DNA of 64,000 nucleotides from Empedobacter sp036647415 (GTDB taxonomy: Bacteria; Bacteroidota; Bacteroidia; Flavobacteriales; Weeksellaceae). The notes beneath the pieces are model-generated. The model did not search any database and was not told where the DNA came from. It saw nothing but the letters and a program-made list of their open reading frames with translations. The stretch covers positions 62,001-126,000 of the forward strand of contig NZ_JAVXKG010000003.1 of assembly GCF_036647415.1 (NCBI RefSeq), read 5' to 3'. Both the position numbers and the translations under genes were made by a program. This document shows, piece by piece, positions 28,046 through 35,451 of this stretch. Position 1 is the stretch's first letter, and every line of letters starts with the position of its first letter.

Positions 28046-28501
28046 ATGAAAAAATCTATATTCGTAAGCTTTTTTGCCTCAATTATATTATTCTCATGTC
28101 AATCAAAAGGTGTTCAACAAGAACAAAAAAATAACAGTGTAGACAAAGCTATTCCTGCTATTGTTGCCACTACAGACCATAATTCTAAAAATTCGTTAGA
28201 TTGGGCTGGTAAATATGAAGGAACTTTACCTTGTGCCGATTGCGAAGGAATAAAATATATTGTTGAGTTGAAAAAAGACGGTAACTTTTTTATTGAGCAA
28301 GAATATTTAGGAAAAGAAACGGTGTATCAAGACGAAGGTTTTTATAAGTGGGATGCTTCTGGAAATGTTTTACATTTAAATTCTAATGTTAGTCCGTTGG
28401 TATTGAAAGTTGAAGAAAATAGATTGAAAGTTTTGGATCAACAAGGAAAAGAAATCACAGGAAATTTGAAAGATAAATACATCCTGAAAAAGATAAAATA
28501 A
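28046..28501 (+). CDS. NlpE-like copper-resistance lipoprotein
   Basis: The start is set at the Met at 28046, which opens a lipoprotein signal ending in the lipobox LFSC (MKKSIFVSFFASIILFSC); the frame open from 28004 has no signal before it. About 151 residues. The core WAGKYEGTLPCADCEGIKYIVELKKDG is the NlpE N-terminal domain signature, with its CxxC pair and following beta-barrel strands. NlpE relatives monitor envelope stress or bind copper; only the N-terminal domain is present here. Monocistronic, with a clear terminator. Confidence 0.87.
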   Translation: MKKSIFVSFFASIILFSCQSKGVQQEQKNNSVDKAIPAIVATTDHNSKNSLDWAGKYEGTLPCADCEGIKYIVELKKDGNFFIEQEYLGKETVYQDEGFYKWDASGNVLHLNSNVSPLVLKVEENRLKVLDQQGKEITGNLKDKYILKKIK

Positions 28502-28510
28502 TAAAAAAAC

Positions 28511-28541
28511 AAAAGGCAATCTCTAACTTAGATTGCCTTTT
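28511..28541 (+). terminator. hairpin terminator
   Basis: A 12-bp stem (AAAAGGCAATCT / AGATTGCCTTTT) with a 7-base loop after the NlpE-like gene. Confidence 0.85.
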
Positions 28542-28581
28542 ATTTTTGAAATTATTTTTCTTACGAAACTAAAATTTTTGA

Positions 28582-28682
28582 GATCCTGAAACAAGTTCAG
28601 TATGACAAATACCCAATGTCATGTTGAATTTCGTTCTGCATGATAAACTCCAAAAAAGTCATTCTGAATTCATTTCAGAATC
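28582..28682. repeat. REP-like repeat cluster, type B
   Basis: Three related imperfect units: 28582-28606 (CTGAAACAAGTTCAG core followed by TATGAC), 28618-28644 in the opposite sense (GTCATGTTGAA), and 28658-28682 (GTCATTCTGAATTCATTTC). Each carries an internal CTGAA/TTCAG dyad. They sit between the NlpE terminator and galE, are noncoding, and belong to the same broad type as the repeats at 43946-44566. Confidence 0.65.
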
Positions 28683-28696
28683 ACATCTTAAAAAAT

Positions 28697-29710
28697 TTAT
28701 TTTTCTAAACTTTTTTGCCATTCCCAAGCTGTACGCATACTTTCAGAAAGTTTTGTTTCAGGTTTCCAACCCAATTCTTTTTCTGCTAAAGCATTATTTG
28801 CATACGCTTCTATAATATCTCCAGCACGACGTTCTTTTATCTCGTAATTCAACTTTACATCATTTGCATCTTCAAAAGCATGTACAACTTCCAAAACCGT
28901 AGAACCTGTTCCTGTACCAAGATTAAAGAATTCTAATTTTGTTTGATTTTTATTTTCAATCAATCGTGTAATTGCTTTTACATGCGCTTCAGCCAAATCA
29001 TTTACATCAATATAATCTCTAATCGCCGTTCCGTCACGTGTTGGATAATCATCTCCCCAAACCGATAAACTTTCTCTAATACCAGCCGCAGTTTGCGTAA
29101 CATAAGGAATCAAATTATTTGGAATTCCTTTTGGTAACTCTCCAATTTTAGCTGTTGGATGCGCTCCTACTGGATTGAAATAACGTAAACAAATTACATT
29201 TTTATCAAATGCTGCAGAAAAATCTTCTAAAATTTCTTCGCCCATTTTTTTTGTTTTTCCGTACGGAGATTCAGGTTTTTTAAGCGGAGTTTCCTCATCA
29301 ATTGGCATTTTGTCTGCTTGTCCGTAAACTGTACAAGATGAACTGAAAATGATATTATCTGTATCAAAATCTTTCATCGCATCCAAAAGATTAATTAATC
29401 CTAATAAATTATTGCGGTAATACATCAATGGTTTTTCTACCGATTCGCCAACAGCTTTATGTGCTGCGAAATTGATAATTCCGTCAATTTTATTGAATTT
29501 AAAAAAATCATTAACCACTTCTTGACTTTTTAAGTCAATCTCGAAATAACTTGGTTTTATACCTGTAATAGATGTAATACGATCTAAAACATCAATTTCT
29601 GTATTTGATAAATCATCAATAATAACAACTTCATAACCTGCATTTTGCAATGCAACAACTGTATGCGAACCAATGTAGCCTAAACCACCAGTTACCAATA
29701 TTTTATTCAT
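28697..29710 (-). CDS. galE: UDP-glucose 4-epimerase
   Basis: Interconverts UDP-glucose and UDP-galactose for polysaccharide and LPS synthesis. 337 residues, an extended SDR enzyme. The Rossmann motif VTGGLGYIGSHT is at residues 6-17, the serine region SSSCTVYGQ at about 124, and YGKTK at about 150 supplies the catalytic Tyr-Lys. Family blocks NNLLGLINLLDAM and GDDYPTRDGTAIRDYIDV are typical of GalE. It has its own -7 element upstream (29744-29751) and is separated from the aminotransferase gene by a terminator. Confidence 0.96.
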   Translation of the reverse strand: MNKILVTGGLGYIGSHTVVALQNAGYEVVIIDDLSNTEIDVLDRITSITGIKPSYFEIDLKSQEVVNDFFKFNKIDGIINFAAHKAVGESVEKPLMYYRNNLLGLINLLDAMKDFDTDNIIFSSSCTVYGQADKMPIDEETPLKKPESPYGKTKKMGEEILEDFSAAFDKNVICLRYFNPVGAHPTAKIGELPKGIPNNLIPYVTQTAAGIRESLSVWGDDYPTRDGTAIRDYIDVNDLAEAHVKAITRLIENKNQTKLEFFNLGTGTGSTVLEVVHAFEDANDVKLNYEIKERRAGDIIEAYANNALAEKELGWKPETKLSESMRTAWEWQKSLEK

Positions 29711-29743
29711 TATCTTTTTTTAAATAGTATTTTGATTGTAAAC

Positions 29744-29751
29744 CAAATTTA
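29744..29751 (-). promoter_or_regulatory. galE -7 promoter element
   Basis: Minus-strand TAAATTTG, an exact TAnnTTTG match, lies about 34 bases before the galE start and just after the preceding terminator. Confidence 0.5.
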
Positions 29752-29759
29752 GGAAAATT

Positions 29760-29791
29760 AAAAAGCTTCTGAAACAAATCAGAAGCTTTTT
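29760..29791 (-). terminator. hairpin terminator
   Basis: A 13-bp stem (core AAGCTTCTGA / TCAGAAGCTT) with a 6-base loop, after the aminotransferase gene. Confidence 0.85.
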
Positions 29792-29814
29792 AGTAATTAT
29801 TTAATGGAATAAAA

Positions 29815-30930
29815 TTATTTTCCGAAAAATTCTCTTACAGCAGAAGTGATATAAGCTAATTGCTCATCATCTAATTCTGTGTGCATTGGTAAAGACATTA
29901 CTTCTTCTACCAATTTGTTTGTATTAGGAAAATCCGCATCATTATAATGTCCGTTATCATACGCTTTTTGTTTGCGCAATGGAACTGGATAATAAATCAT
30001 CGCAGGAATATCTTTTCCTGTTAAGAAAGCTTGTAATTCGTTACGTTTTCCATTTGTAACACGTAATGTATATTGATGAAATACGTGAGTTGTATCGTCA
30101 CCTTTTACTGGTGTTAATAACTCATCAATATCCGCGAAAGCTGATGAATAATAAGCTGCTGCTTTGTTACGAGCTGCGTTATAATCATTTAATAAAGGTA
30201 ATTTACGACGTAAAACTGCTGCTTGAACAGAATCTAAACGAGAGTTAACACCTACTTCATCATGATAATAACGTTTGTACATTCCGTGATTTACAATACC
30301 ACGTAAACGATGAGCAATATCATCATCATTTGTAAAAATTGCTCCACCATCTCCATAACAACCTAAGTTTTTAGAAGGGAAGAAAGATGTACAACCAATA
30401 TGACCTATTGTACCAGCTTTTTTACCTTTATAATCTGCTCCAATTGCTTGTGCTGTATCTTCTATTACAACTAAATTATGTTCTTTTGCAATCGCCATAA
30501 TTTCATCCATATTAGCACATTGACCAAATAAATGAACTGGAATAATTGCTTTAGTTTTCGGTGTAATAGCAGCTTTTAATTTATCTGTATCTATCGTAAA
30601 TGTATCATAATCTACATCAACCAAAATAGAATTTAAATTCAATAAATCAATAACTTCTACTGTAGCTGCAAATGTAAAATCTGCTGTAATTACCTCATCA
30701 CCTGGCTCTAATCCTAATGCCATCAAAGCAATTTGTAAAGCATCAGTTCCATTTCCACAAGGAATTACGTGTTTTACATTTAAGTAATCTTGTAATTCTG
30801 TTTCAAATTGTTTTACTTCTGGACCATTAATAAAAGCAGCCGAATCCAAAACATTCAAAATTGCGGCATCTACATCACCTTTTATTTTTTGATATTGACT
30901 TTGCAAGTCAACCATTTGTATTTTTTTCAT
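29815..30930 (-). CDS. DegT/DnrJ/EryC1/StrS-family sugar aminotransferase
   Basis: A PLP-dependent enzyme that aminates keto-sugar nucleotides for surface glycans. 371 residues. Hallmarks are the early PCGNGTDALQIAL, the cofactor-contacting VIEDTAQAIGADY, and the Schiff-base region TSFFPSKNLGCYGDGGA with the PLP lysine. GVNSRLDSVQAAVLRRKL and the C-terminal PVPLRKQKAY are also family blocks. The exact sugar substrate cannot be told. It is a single-gene unit divergent from waaA; galE lies downstream but has its own promoter. Confidence 0.93.
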   Translation of the reverse strand: MKKIQMVDLQSQYQKIKGDVDAAILNVLDSAAFINGPEVKQFETELQDYLNVKHVIPCGNGTDALQIALMALGLEPGDEVITADFTFAATVEVIDLLNLNSILVDVDYDTFTIDTDKLKAAITPKTKAIIPVHLFGQCANMDEIMAIAKEHNLVVIEDTAQAIGADYKGKKAGTIGHIGCTSFFPSKNLGCYGDGGAIFTNDDDIAHRLRGIVNHGMYKRYYHDEVGVNSRLDSVQAAVLRRKLPLLNDYNAARNKAAAYYSSAFADIDELLTPVKGDDTTHVFHQYTLRVTNGKRNELQAFLTGKDIPAMIYYPVPLRKQKAYDNGHYNDADFPNTNKLVEEVMSLPMHTELDDEQLAYITSAVREFFGK

Positions 30931-30982
30931 ATCTTAATGAATCTATAAATCAACCAACTAAAAAAAGTCGTTTTTATTACAA

Positions 30983-30990
30983 CAAATGTA
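30983..30990 (-). promoter_or_regulatory. -7 element for the aminotransferase gene
   Basis: Minus-strand TACATTTG, an exact TAnnTTTG match, about 52 bases upstream of the start. The divergent waaA element begins 24 bases further on, so the two promoters are back to back. Confidence 0.45.
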
Positions 30991-31014
30991 CAAAAAAAGC
31001 TCATTCTAAATTTT

Positions 31015-31022
31015 TAACTTTG
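31015..31022 (+). promoter_or_regulatory. waaA -7 promoter element (leaderless start implied)
   Basis: TAACTTTG matches TAnnTTTG and ends 7 bases before the GTG start. Its first three bases are an in-frame TAA stop, so translation cannot begin further upstream. Confidence 0.6.
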
Positions 31023-31029
31023 CAAGATT

Positions 31030-32280
31030 GTGCAAGGATTTTACAACATATCAATTAAGGCGTACGGAACGGCGCTGAAATTAGCTTCGAATTTTAACGA
31101 AAAAGCAAAACTATGGGTTAACGGTAGAAAAAATTGGGAAGAAAAAATTGCTTCCAAAATTTCTAAAACCGATAAAATTTTATGGGTACACTGCTCTTCT
31201 TTAGGTGAATTTGAACAAGGAAGACCTGTCATTGAGGCTTTACGCGAAAAATATCCTTCGCATAAAATTGCCGTGTCTTTTTTCTCACCTTCGGGTTATG
31301 AAATCAGAAAAAATTATCAAGGTGCAGATTTAATTTTTTATTTGCCTTTGGACACAAAATCCAATGCAGAAAAGTTGATAAAAGTTCTTCATCCAGAAAT
31401 TTTGATTTTGGTTAAATATGAATATTGGTTCAATTTAATTACCGAATTAAATGATAAAAATATTCCGACAATTGTGGTTTCATCAATATTTAGAGAAAGT
31501 CAAAACTTTTTTAAGAAAAATGGAAAAAATTGGTTTGCAAAAAAATTGAGTTTAATAAATCACTTTTTTGTTCAGAATCAAAAATCAAAAAATTTGTTAG
31601 ATTCTATAAATATCACTCAAAATACAATTGCGGGCGACACGCGTTTTGATCGTGTAAAACAAATCATTCATCAAGACAATAATTTGGATTTTATGAATGA
31701 TTTCAAACAAAATTCTAAACTAATTGTGGTTGGAAGTTCTTGGCCAAAAGACGAAGAATTATTTGTAGAATTAATCAATCAAAAATTAACTGATAATTGG
31801 AAAATTGTTTTTGCGCCTCATAATTTGAATGAATCTGAAATCAATTCTTTTTTATCAAAGATTAATCAAAAAGCAGTTAAATTCTCCGATTTAGAAAAAA
31901 CATCAAAACAAGATTTAATCGACTCGAAAATATTTATTCTAAATACAATTGGTATTTTATCTAAAGTCTATTCTTATGCCGATATAACGTACATTGGTGG
32001 CGGTTTTGGTGCAGGAATTCACAATACTTTGGAGGCTGTAACATTTGGAAATCCTGTTGTTTTTGGTCCAAAATACAAGAAATTTCAGGAAGCAGTAGAT
32101 TTGATAGAAGTTGGTGGTGGATTTTCGATTGCTAATCAAGAGGAGTTTAATCAAATCTTGAATCAATTAATGAATGATGAAAATTATAGAAAACAAAGCG
32201 GAAAAAAAGCTGGAGATTTTGTACAAAATTCTCCAAATGCAACAAAAATTATTTTAGAATATTTAGAAAAAATAATATAA
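31030..32280 (+). CDS. waaA: 3-deoxy-D-manno-octulosonic-acid (Kdo) transferase
   Basis: Adds Kdo to the lipid A precursor at the inner face of the cytoplasmic membrane. 416 residues, normal for the family. KAKLWVNGRKNWEEK, LWVHCSSLGEFEQGRPVIEAL, AVSFFSPSGYEI and the C-terminal GGGFGAGIHNTLEAVTFGNPVVFGP (read in two parts) are family blocks of this GT-B enzyme. An in-frame TAA at 31015 leaves GTG at 31030 as the only usual start codon, and the -7 box ends just before it, so the message is probably leaderless. Divergent from the sugar aminotransferase gene. Confidence 0.95.
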   Translation: MQGFYNISIKAYGTALKLASNFNEKAKLWVNGRKNWEEKIASKISKTDKILWVHCSSLGEFEQGRPVIEALREKYPSHKIAVSFFSPSGYEIRKNYQGADLIFYLPLDTKSNAEKLIKVLHPEILILVKYEYWFNLITELNDKNIPTIVVSSIFRESQNFFKKNGKNWFAKKLSLINHFFVQNQKSKNLLDSINITQNTIAGDTRFDRVKQIIHQDNNLDFMNDFKQNSKLIVVGSSWPKDEELFVELINQKLTDNWKIVFAPHNLNESEINSFLSKINQKAVKFSDLEKTSKQDLIDSKIFILNTIGILSKVYSYADITYIGGGFGAGIHNTLEAVTFGNPVVFGPKYKKFQEAVDLIEVGGGFSIANQEEFNQILNQLMNDENYRKQSGKKAGDFVQNSPNATKIILEYLEKII

Positions 32281-32380
32281 AATCCGGTGTAATTCACAAA
32301 AATTTAACAAAAGGGCACAAAAGTTGTAACAGCCAATACATTATTGATTTATTATTAATCGTTTACTATGAACAAAATTT

Positions 32381-32388
32381 TACTTTTG
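32381..32388 (+). promoter_or_regulatory. -7 element for the PorT-like gene at 32433
   Basis: TACTTTTG, an exact TAnnTTTG match, with an AT-rich leader of about 40 bases to the ATG. Confidence 0.5.
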
Positions 32389-32432
32389 CAATAATAAATA
32401 GCGTTAGCTAAAGTAATAAAACAAAATAAAAC

Positions 32433-33050
32433 ATGAAAAAACTAATCTTAGGAATAGCACTTTTTGGAGGATTAAGTGCAGCAAATGCTCAAATTGATTT
32501 AGGTGTAAAAGGAGGCCTTAACTTCCCTACTTTATCAGGAGATTCTCGTGAATTAATGGGAGATCAAACAAAATTTAGAACAGACTTTTACGTTGGTGGT
32601 TATGCTAATTACAAAGTAACAGATCAAATTAGTTTTCAACCAGAACTTTTATATTCTAAACAAGGTGCTGGAATTAAAAATAGTGGAAATTCTAACTCAA
32701 AAATTGTAACACATAACATTAATATTCCATTGATGGGACGTTATGAAATTATGGAAGGGTTGAATGTAGAATTTGGACCTCAATTAGGATTTTTAGTTTC
32801 TGCAAAAGGAAAAACTGAAGAAGGAAAAACAGATACAAAAGTTAAAATCACAGATAATTTCAAAACATTTGATTTTGGATTAAACTTTGGAGCAGGCTAT
32901 AAAGTAACAGACGAATTAGAAATCAACGCTCGTTTTACAAAAGGTTTATCTAACATAAACAACTACTTTCCAGAAGGAATAAATGATAACTACAAAATCA
33001 CAAATACGTATTTTAGTATTGGTGTAGCGTACAAATTAATGGAAATGTAA
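32433..33050 (+). CDS. PorT-like outer-membrane beta-barrel protein
   Basis: 205 residues with a signal peptide (MKKLILGIALFGGLSAANAQ). Barrel landmarks are LGVKGGLNFPTLSG, ISFQPELLYSKQGAG, INIPLMGRYE, EFGPQLGFLVSAKG, DFGLNFGAGYKV and a C-terminal SIGVAYKLMEM. This is the same family as the genes at 1089 and 22193 and resembles the latter most closely around GPQLGFLVSAKG. Monocistronic, with its own -7 element and terminator. Function unknown beyond an outer-membrane location. Confidence 0.87.
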   Translation: MKKLILGIALFGGLSAANAQIDLGVKGGLNFPTLSGDSRELMGDQTKFRTDFYVGGYANYKVTDQISFQPELLYSKQGAGIKNSGNSNSKIVTHNINIPLMGRYEIMEGLNVEFGPQLGFLVSAKGKTEEGKTDTKVKITDNFKTFDFGLNFGAGYKVTDELEINARFTKGLSNINNYFPEGINDNYKITNTYFSIGVAYKLMEM

Positions 33051-33075
33051 TTTCTATAATTAGAACATATTTATT

Positions 33076-33101
33076 AAAAGGAACTTGTTTAAGTTCCTTT
33101 T
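33076..33101 (+). terminator. hairpin terminator
   Basis: An 11-bp stem (AAAAGGAACTT / AAGTTCCTTTT) with a GTTT loop and a T run. Confidence 0.87.
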
Positions 33102-33137
33102 TTTTGTGTCTAATTGTTAAATATTTATAAAATAATT

Positions 33138-33166
33138 TTGACAATTCAGTTTTTAAACTACATTTG
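33138..33166 (+). promoter_or_regulatory. blaI-blaR1-like operon promoter
   Basis: TTG at 33138-33140 and TACATTTG at 33159-33166, with an 18-bp spacer, fit the Bacteroidota promoter pattern. The -7 box lies within the first BlaI-type operator. Confidence 0.65.
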
Positions 33167-33188
33167 TAGAATAATAAACACAATTGTA
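33159..33188. promoter_or_regulatory. two BlaI/MecI/CopY-type operators
   Basis: TACATTTGTA at 33159-33168 matches the TACAnnTGTA operator of this repressor family exactly. CACAATTGTA at 33179-33188 matches nine of ten bases. The centres are 20 bp apart. The first covers the -7 box and the second lies just before the repressor ATG, which predicts autoregulation. Confidence 0.65.
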
Positions 33189-33191
33189 GAC

Positions 33192-33569
33192 ATGAAAATA
33201 AGATTATCTAAAAGAGAAGAAGAAGTTATGGAAGTTATTTGGAGCGGAAAACATGTTTTTGCAAAAGATATTCTTGACTCTTATGACGATCCAAAACCTG
33301 CAAATACGACAATTTCTACTTTACTAAAAAGAATGCACGATAAAGGCTATATAGATTATGAGCAAATGGGAAACTCGCGCAGATATTTTGCTTTGGTTAA
33401 GAAAGATGATTACTTCACAAAAGAAGTAAAAGGAATGATAAGTAACTTTTTTAATAATTCGACTTCACAATTTGCCTCATTTTTTGCAAAATCAAATAAT
33501 ATGTCGGTAGAAGAATTAGAGAAATTACGTGCAATAATTGACAATGAAATAGACCGTAAAAAGAAATAG
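33192..33569 (+). CDS. BlaI/MecI/CopY-family transcriptional repressor
   Basis: The start is set at the ATG at 33192 after the operators; the longer frame from 33114 would run through the promoter. 125 residues: an N-terminal winged helix (RLSKREEEVMEVIW, then ANTTISTLLKRMHDKGYIDYEQMGNSRRYFALV) and a C-terminal dimerisation helix region. In the classic system the partner BlaR1 protease inactivates the repressor after a cell-wall signal. Its M56 partner gene follows 3 bases later. No beta-lactamase gene is nearby, so the regulon is unknown. Confidence 0.94.
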   Translation: MKIRLSKREEEVMEVIWSGKHVFAKDILDSYDDPKPANTTISTLLKRMHDKGYIDYEQMGNSRRYFALVKKDDYFTKEVKGMISNFFNNSTSQFASFFAKSNNMSVEELEKLRAIIDNEIDRKKK

Positions 33570-33572
33570 TGT

Positions 33573-35255
33573 ATGATTGCGTATCTGATTAAATTTATAC
33601 TTTGTTCTGGTTTTTTATATTCGTTTTATAAATTATTCTTAGAACGTGAAAGCATGTATAAAATCAATCGACTTTATTTATTATTTGCTCTAATTTTTGC
33701 CTTAATCGCGCCATTATACAAAATTCAAGTTCCAATTACGGTACAAGAAACCAATATATCGCCCGAACTTTTGGCTTGGATTATACAAAATCCAGAATTC
33801 CTAGAACAAGAAAAAGGATTCAATTTCGGTGATATTCTAAACATTATTTATTTAATTATAGGAACAGTTCTACTTGGAAGGTTCATCTACAATTTGTACG
33901 AATTATTGTTTAAAATTAAAACCGAAGAAAAACTAAAAGATATTGAAATTACTTATATTTTGGATCTTGAATCTGAACAACCTTACAGTTTTTGGAAGTA
34001 TATTTTCATACCAAAAAAACAAATAAATAAACTGCATCAGAATTTAATTGATCACGAAAAAGCGCATTGCATACAAAAACATAGTCTTGATATTTTGTTA
34101 ATTGAAGTTTTTCAAATTATTTTTTGGTTCAATCCGTTTGTGTATTTCTATAAAAAATCAATCAAATTAAATCATGAATTTCTTGCTGATGAATACGTTT
34201 TAATGCAAAATAATGATGTCAAAACGTATCAACATCAAATATTAGATTCTATTGCAGCTCAGAATCCATCTATCATGGCAAGTCATTTCAATTTTATATT
34301 AACAAAAAAACGCTTACTTATGATGACAAAAAATACATCTAAACAAAAAGTGAAAATGTTATCTTTTGCTACTTTACCTTTCCTTTTGTCTGCATTCGTT
34401 TTATTTAGTCAAAAAACATTTGCCCAAAAAGTAGAACAAAATGCTCAAAAAGTAGAAAAAGTATTAGATAAATCTGTTGACTCTCAAGCTAAATTAATTT
34501 TTGAAGTCAAACCTGATAAAAATAAAGATTCCATTACTCAAGTTGGTACATTTATCATCAATCCAAAGGATTCTATTAAAAACATTGATCCTAAAGACAT
34601 TAAATCTATTGATGTTGATAAAAAACAAATTATAATAACAAAAAATAATAATGATACAGTAAAGTATTACGTCAATTATAATTTTACACCAAGCGAAACA
34701 AAATTAATTCAAATAAAAAATCTAAAAACAAACGAATTATTAACAGAAGACATCAAAAATAGATTAAACAATTTACATCCAAAAGACATTAAAAAAGTTG
34801 ATGTAAGAAAATTAGATGGTAAAAAACTTGTCATTATAAATGACTCTATTGAATATAGTTTTGATGATAAAACTTCAATTCCAAATAATTTAAATCTAAA
34901 TGTAAAACTTTACACAAAAGATGGATATACAATTTATACTGATAAGAATGGAGTTCAACATAAGATTTTAAATTCAGAAATTGATCCTATTTATTTAACA
35001 AAAAGTAATAAAAAAAATAAACAGAATATTCAACAATTATATACGTTTAAAGTTGATCCAAAAGATTTTAAGGATCCTACAAAAATAAAAGAAATCATAA
35101 AGTTTAGAGTTGAATCTGCTTATTTTCAAGACAACAAAAGTATGAGCGAACATCTTGAACAAAAAAAGCAAGAGTTAAAACTACAAGAAAAAAACACAAA
35201 AAAAATGTTGAAAGAAGTGGAAAAACAACAACGTGAGTTGAAGAAAAAATCTTGA
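33573..35255 (+). CDS. BlaR1-like M56 family membrane metallopeptidase
   Basis: 560 residues. Membrane helices near 1-20, 33-50, 85-108 and 262-285 enclose the cytoplasmic zinc protease site DHEKAHCIQKHSLD (His161, Glu162, His165), with HEFLADEYV further on, as in the M56 family. The C-terminal 270 residues are exported but are not the penicillin-binding sensor domain of BlaR1. They are Lys/Asp-rich and contain a repeated NPKDSIKNI / DPKDIKSI / HPKDIKKV pattern. It is co-transcribed with the BlaI-like repressor and probably senses a different envelope signal. A terminator follows at 35351. Confidence 0.9.
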   Translation: MIAYLIKFILCSGFLYSFYKLFLERESMYKINRLYLLFALIFALIAPLYKIQVPITVQETNISPELLAWIIQNPEFLEQEKGFNFGDILNIIYLIIGTVLLGRFIYNLYELLFKIKTEEKLKDIEITYILDLESEQPYSFWKYIFIPKKQINKLHQNLIDHEKAHCIQKHSLDILLIEVFQIIFWFNPFVYFYKKSIKLNHEFLADEYVLMQNNDVKTYQHQILDSIAAQNPSIMASHFNFILTKKRLLMMTKNTSKQKVKMLSFATLPFLLSAFVLFSQKTFAQKVEQNAQKVEKVLDKSVDSQAKLIFEVKPDKNKDSITQVGTFIINPKDSIKNIDPKDIKSIDVDKKQIIITKNNNDTVKYYVNYNFTPSETKLIQIKNLKTNELLTEDIKNRLNNLHPKDIKKVDVRKLDGKKLVIINDSIEYSFDDKTSIPNNLNLNVKLYTKDGYTIYTDKNGVQHKILNSEIDPIYLTKSNKKNKQNIQQLYTFKVDPKDFKDPTKIKEIIKFRVESAYFQDNKSMSEHLEQKKQELKLQEKNTKKMLKEVEKQQRELKKKS

Positions 35256-35350
35256 TAAATAAGTTTTCAAAAAAAATACACAATATTTTTTACTATATAG
35301 TGTTCTATACTAATAAATCGTAATTAGTTATTTTTTTTATAACATTTAAG

Positions 35351-35377
35351 AAAAGGAAGTCAAAATGACTTCCTTTT
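35351..35377 (+). terminator. hairpin terminator
   Basis: A 12-bp stem (AAAAGGAAGTCA / TGACTTCCTTTT) with a 3-base loop and a T run, ending the BlaI/M56 operon. Confidence 0.87.
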
Positions 35378-35451
35378 TTTGTACGTCATTGTTTGGCTTT
35401 TCAACTTTTTATTCTTGTTGTAAATTATTAACTTTCTGAAAAATTTAGATA

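Noticed and set aside
33192..35255. Acquired beta-lactam resistance cassette
   Set aside because: The BlaI-like and M56 pair lacks a beta-lactamase or penicillin-sensor domain, and nothing marks mobility; such pairs are common chromosomal regulators in Bacteroidota.
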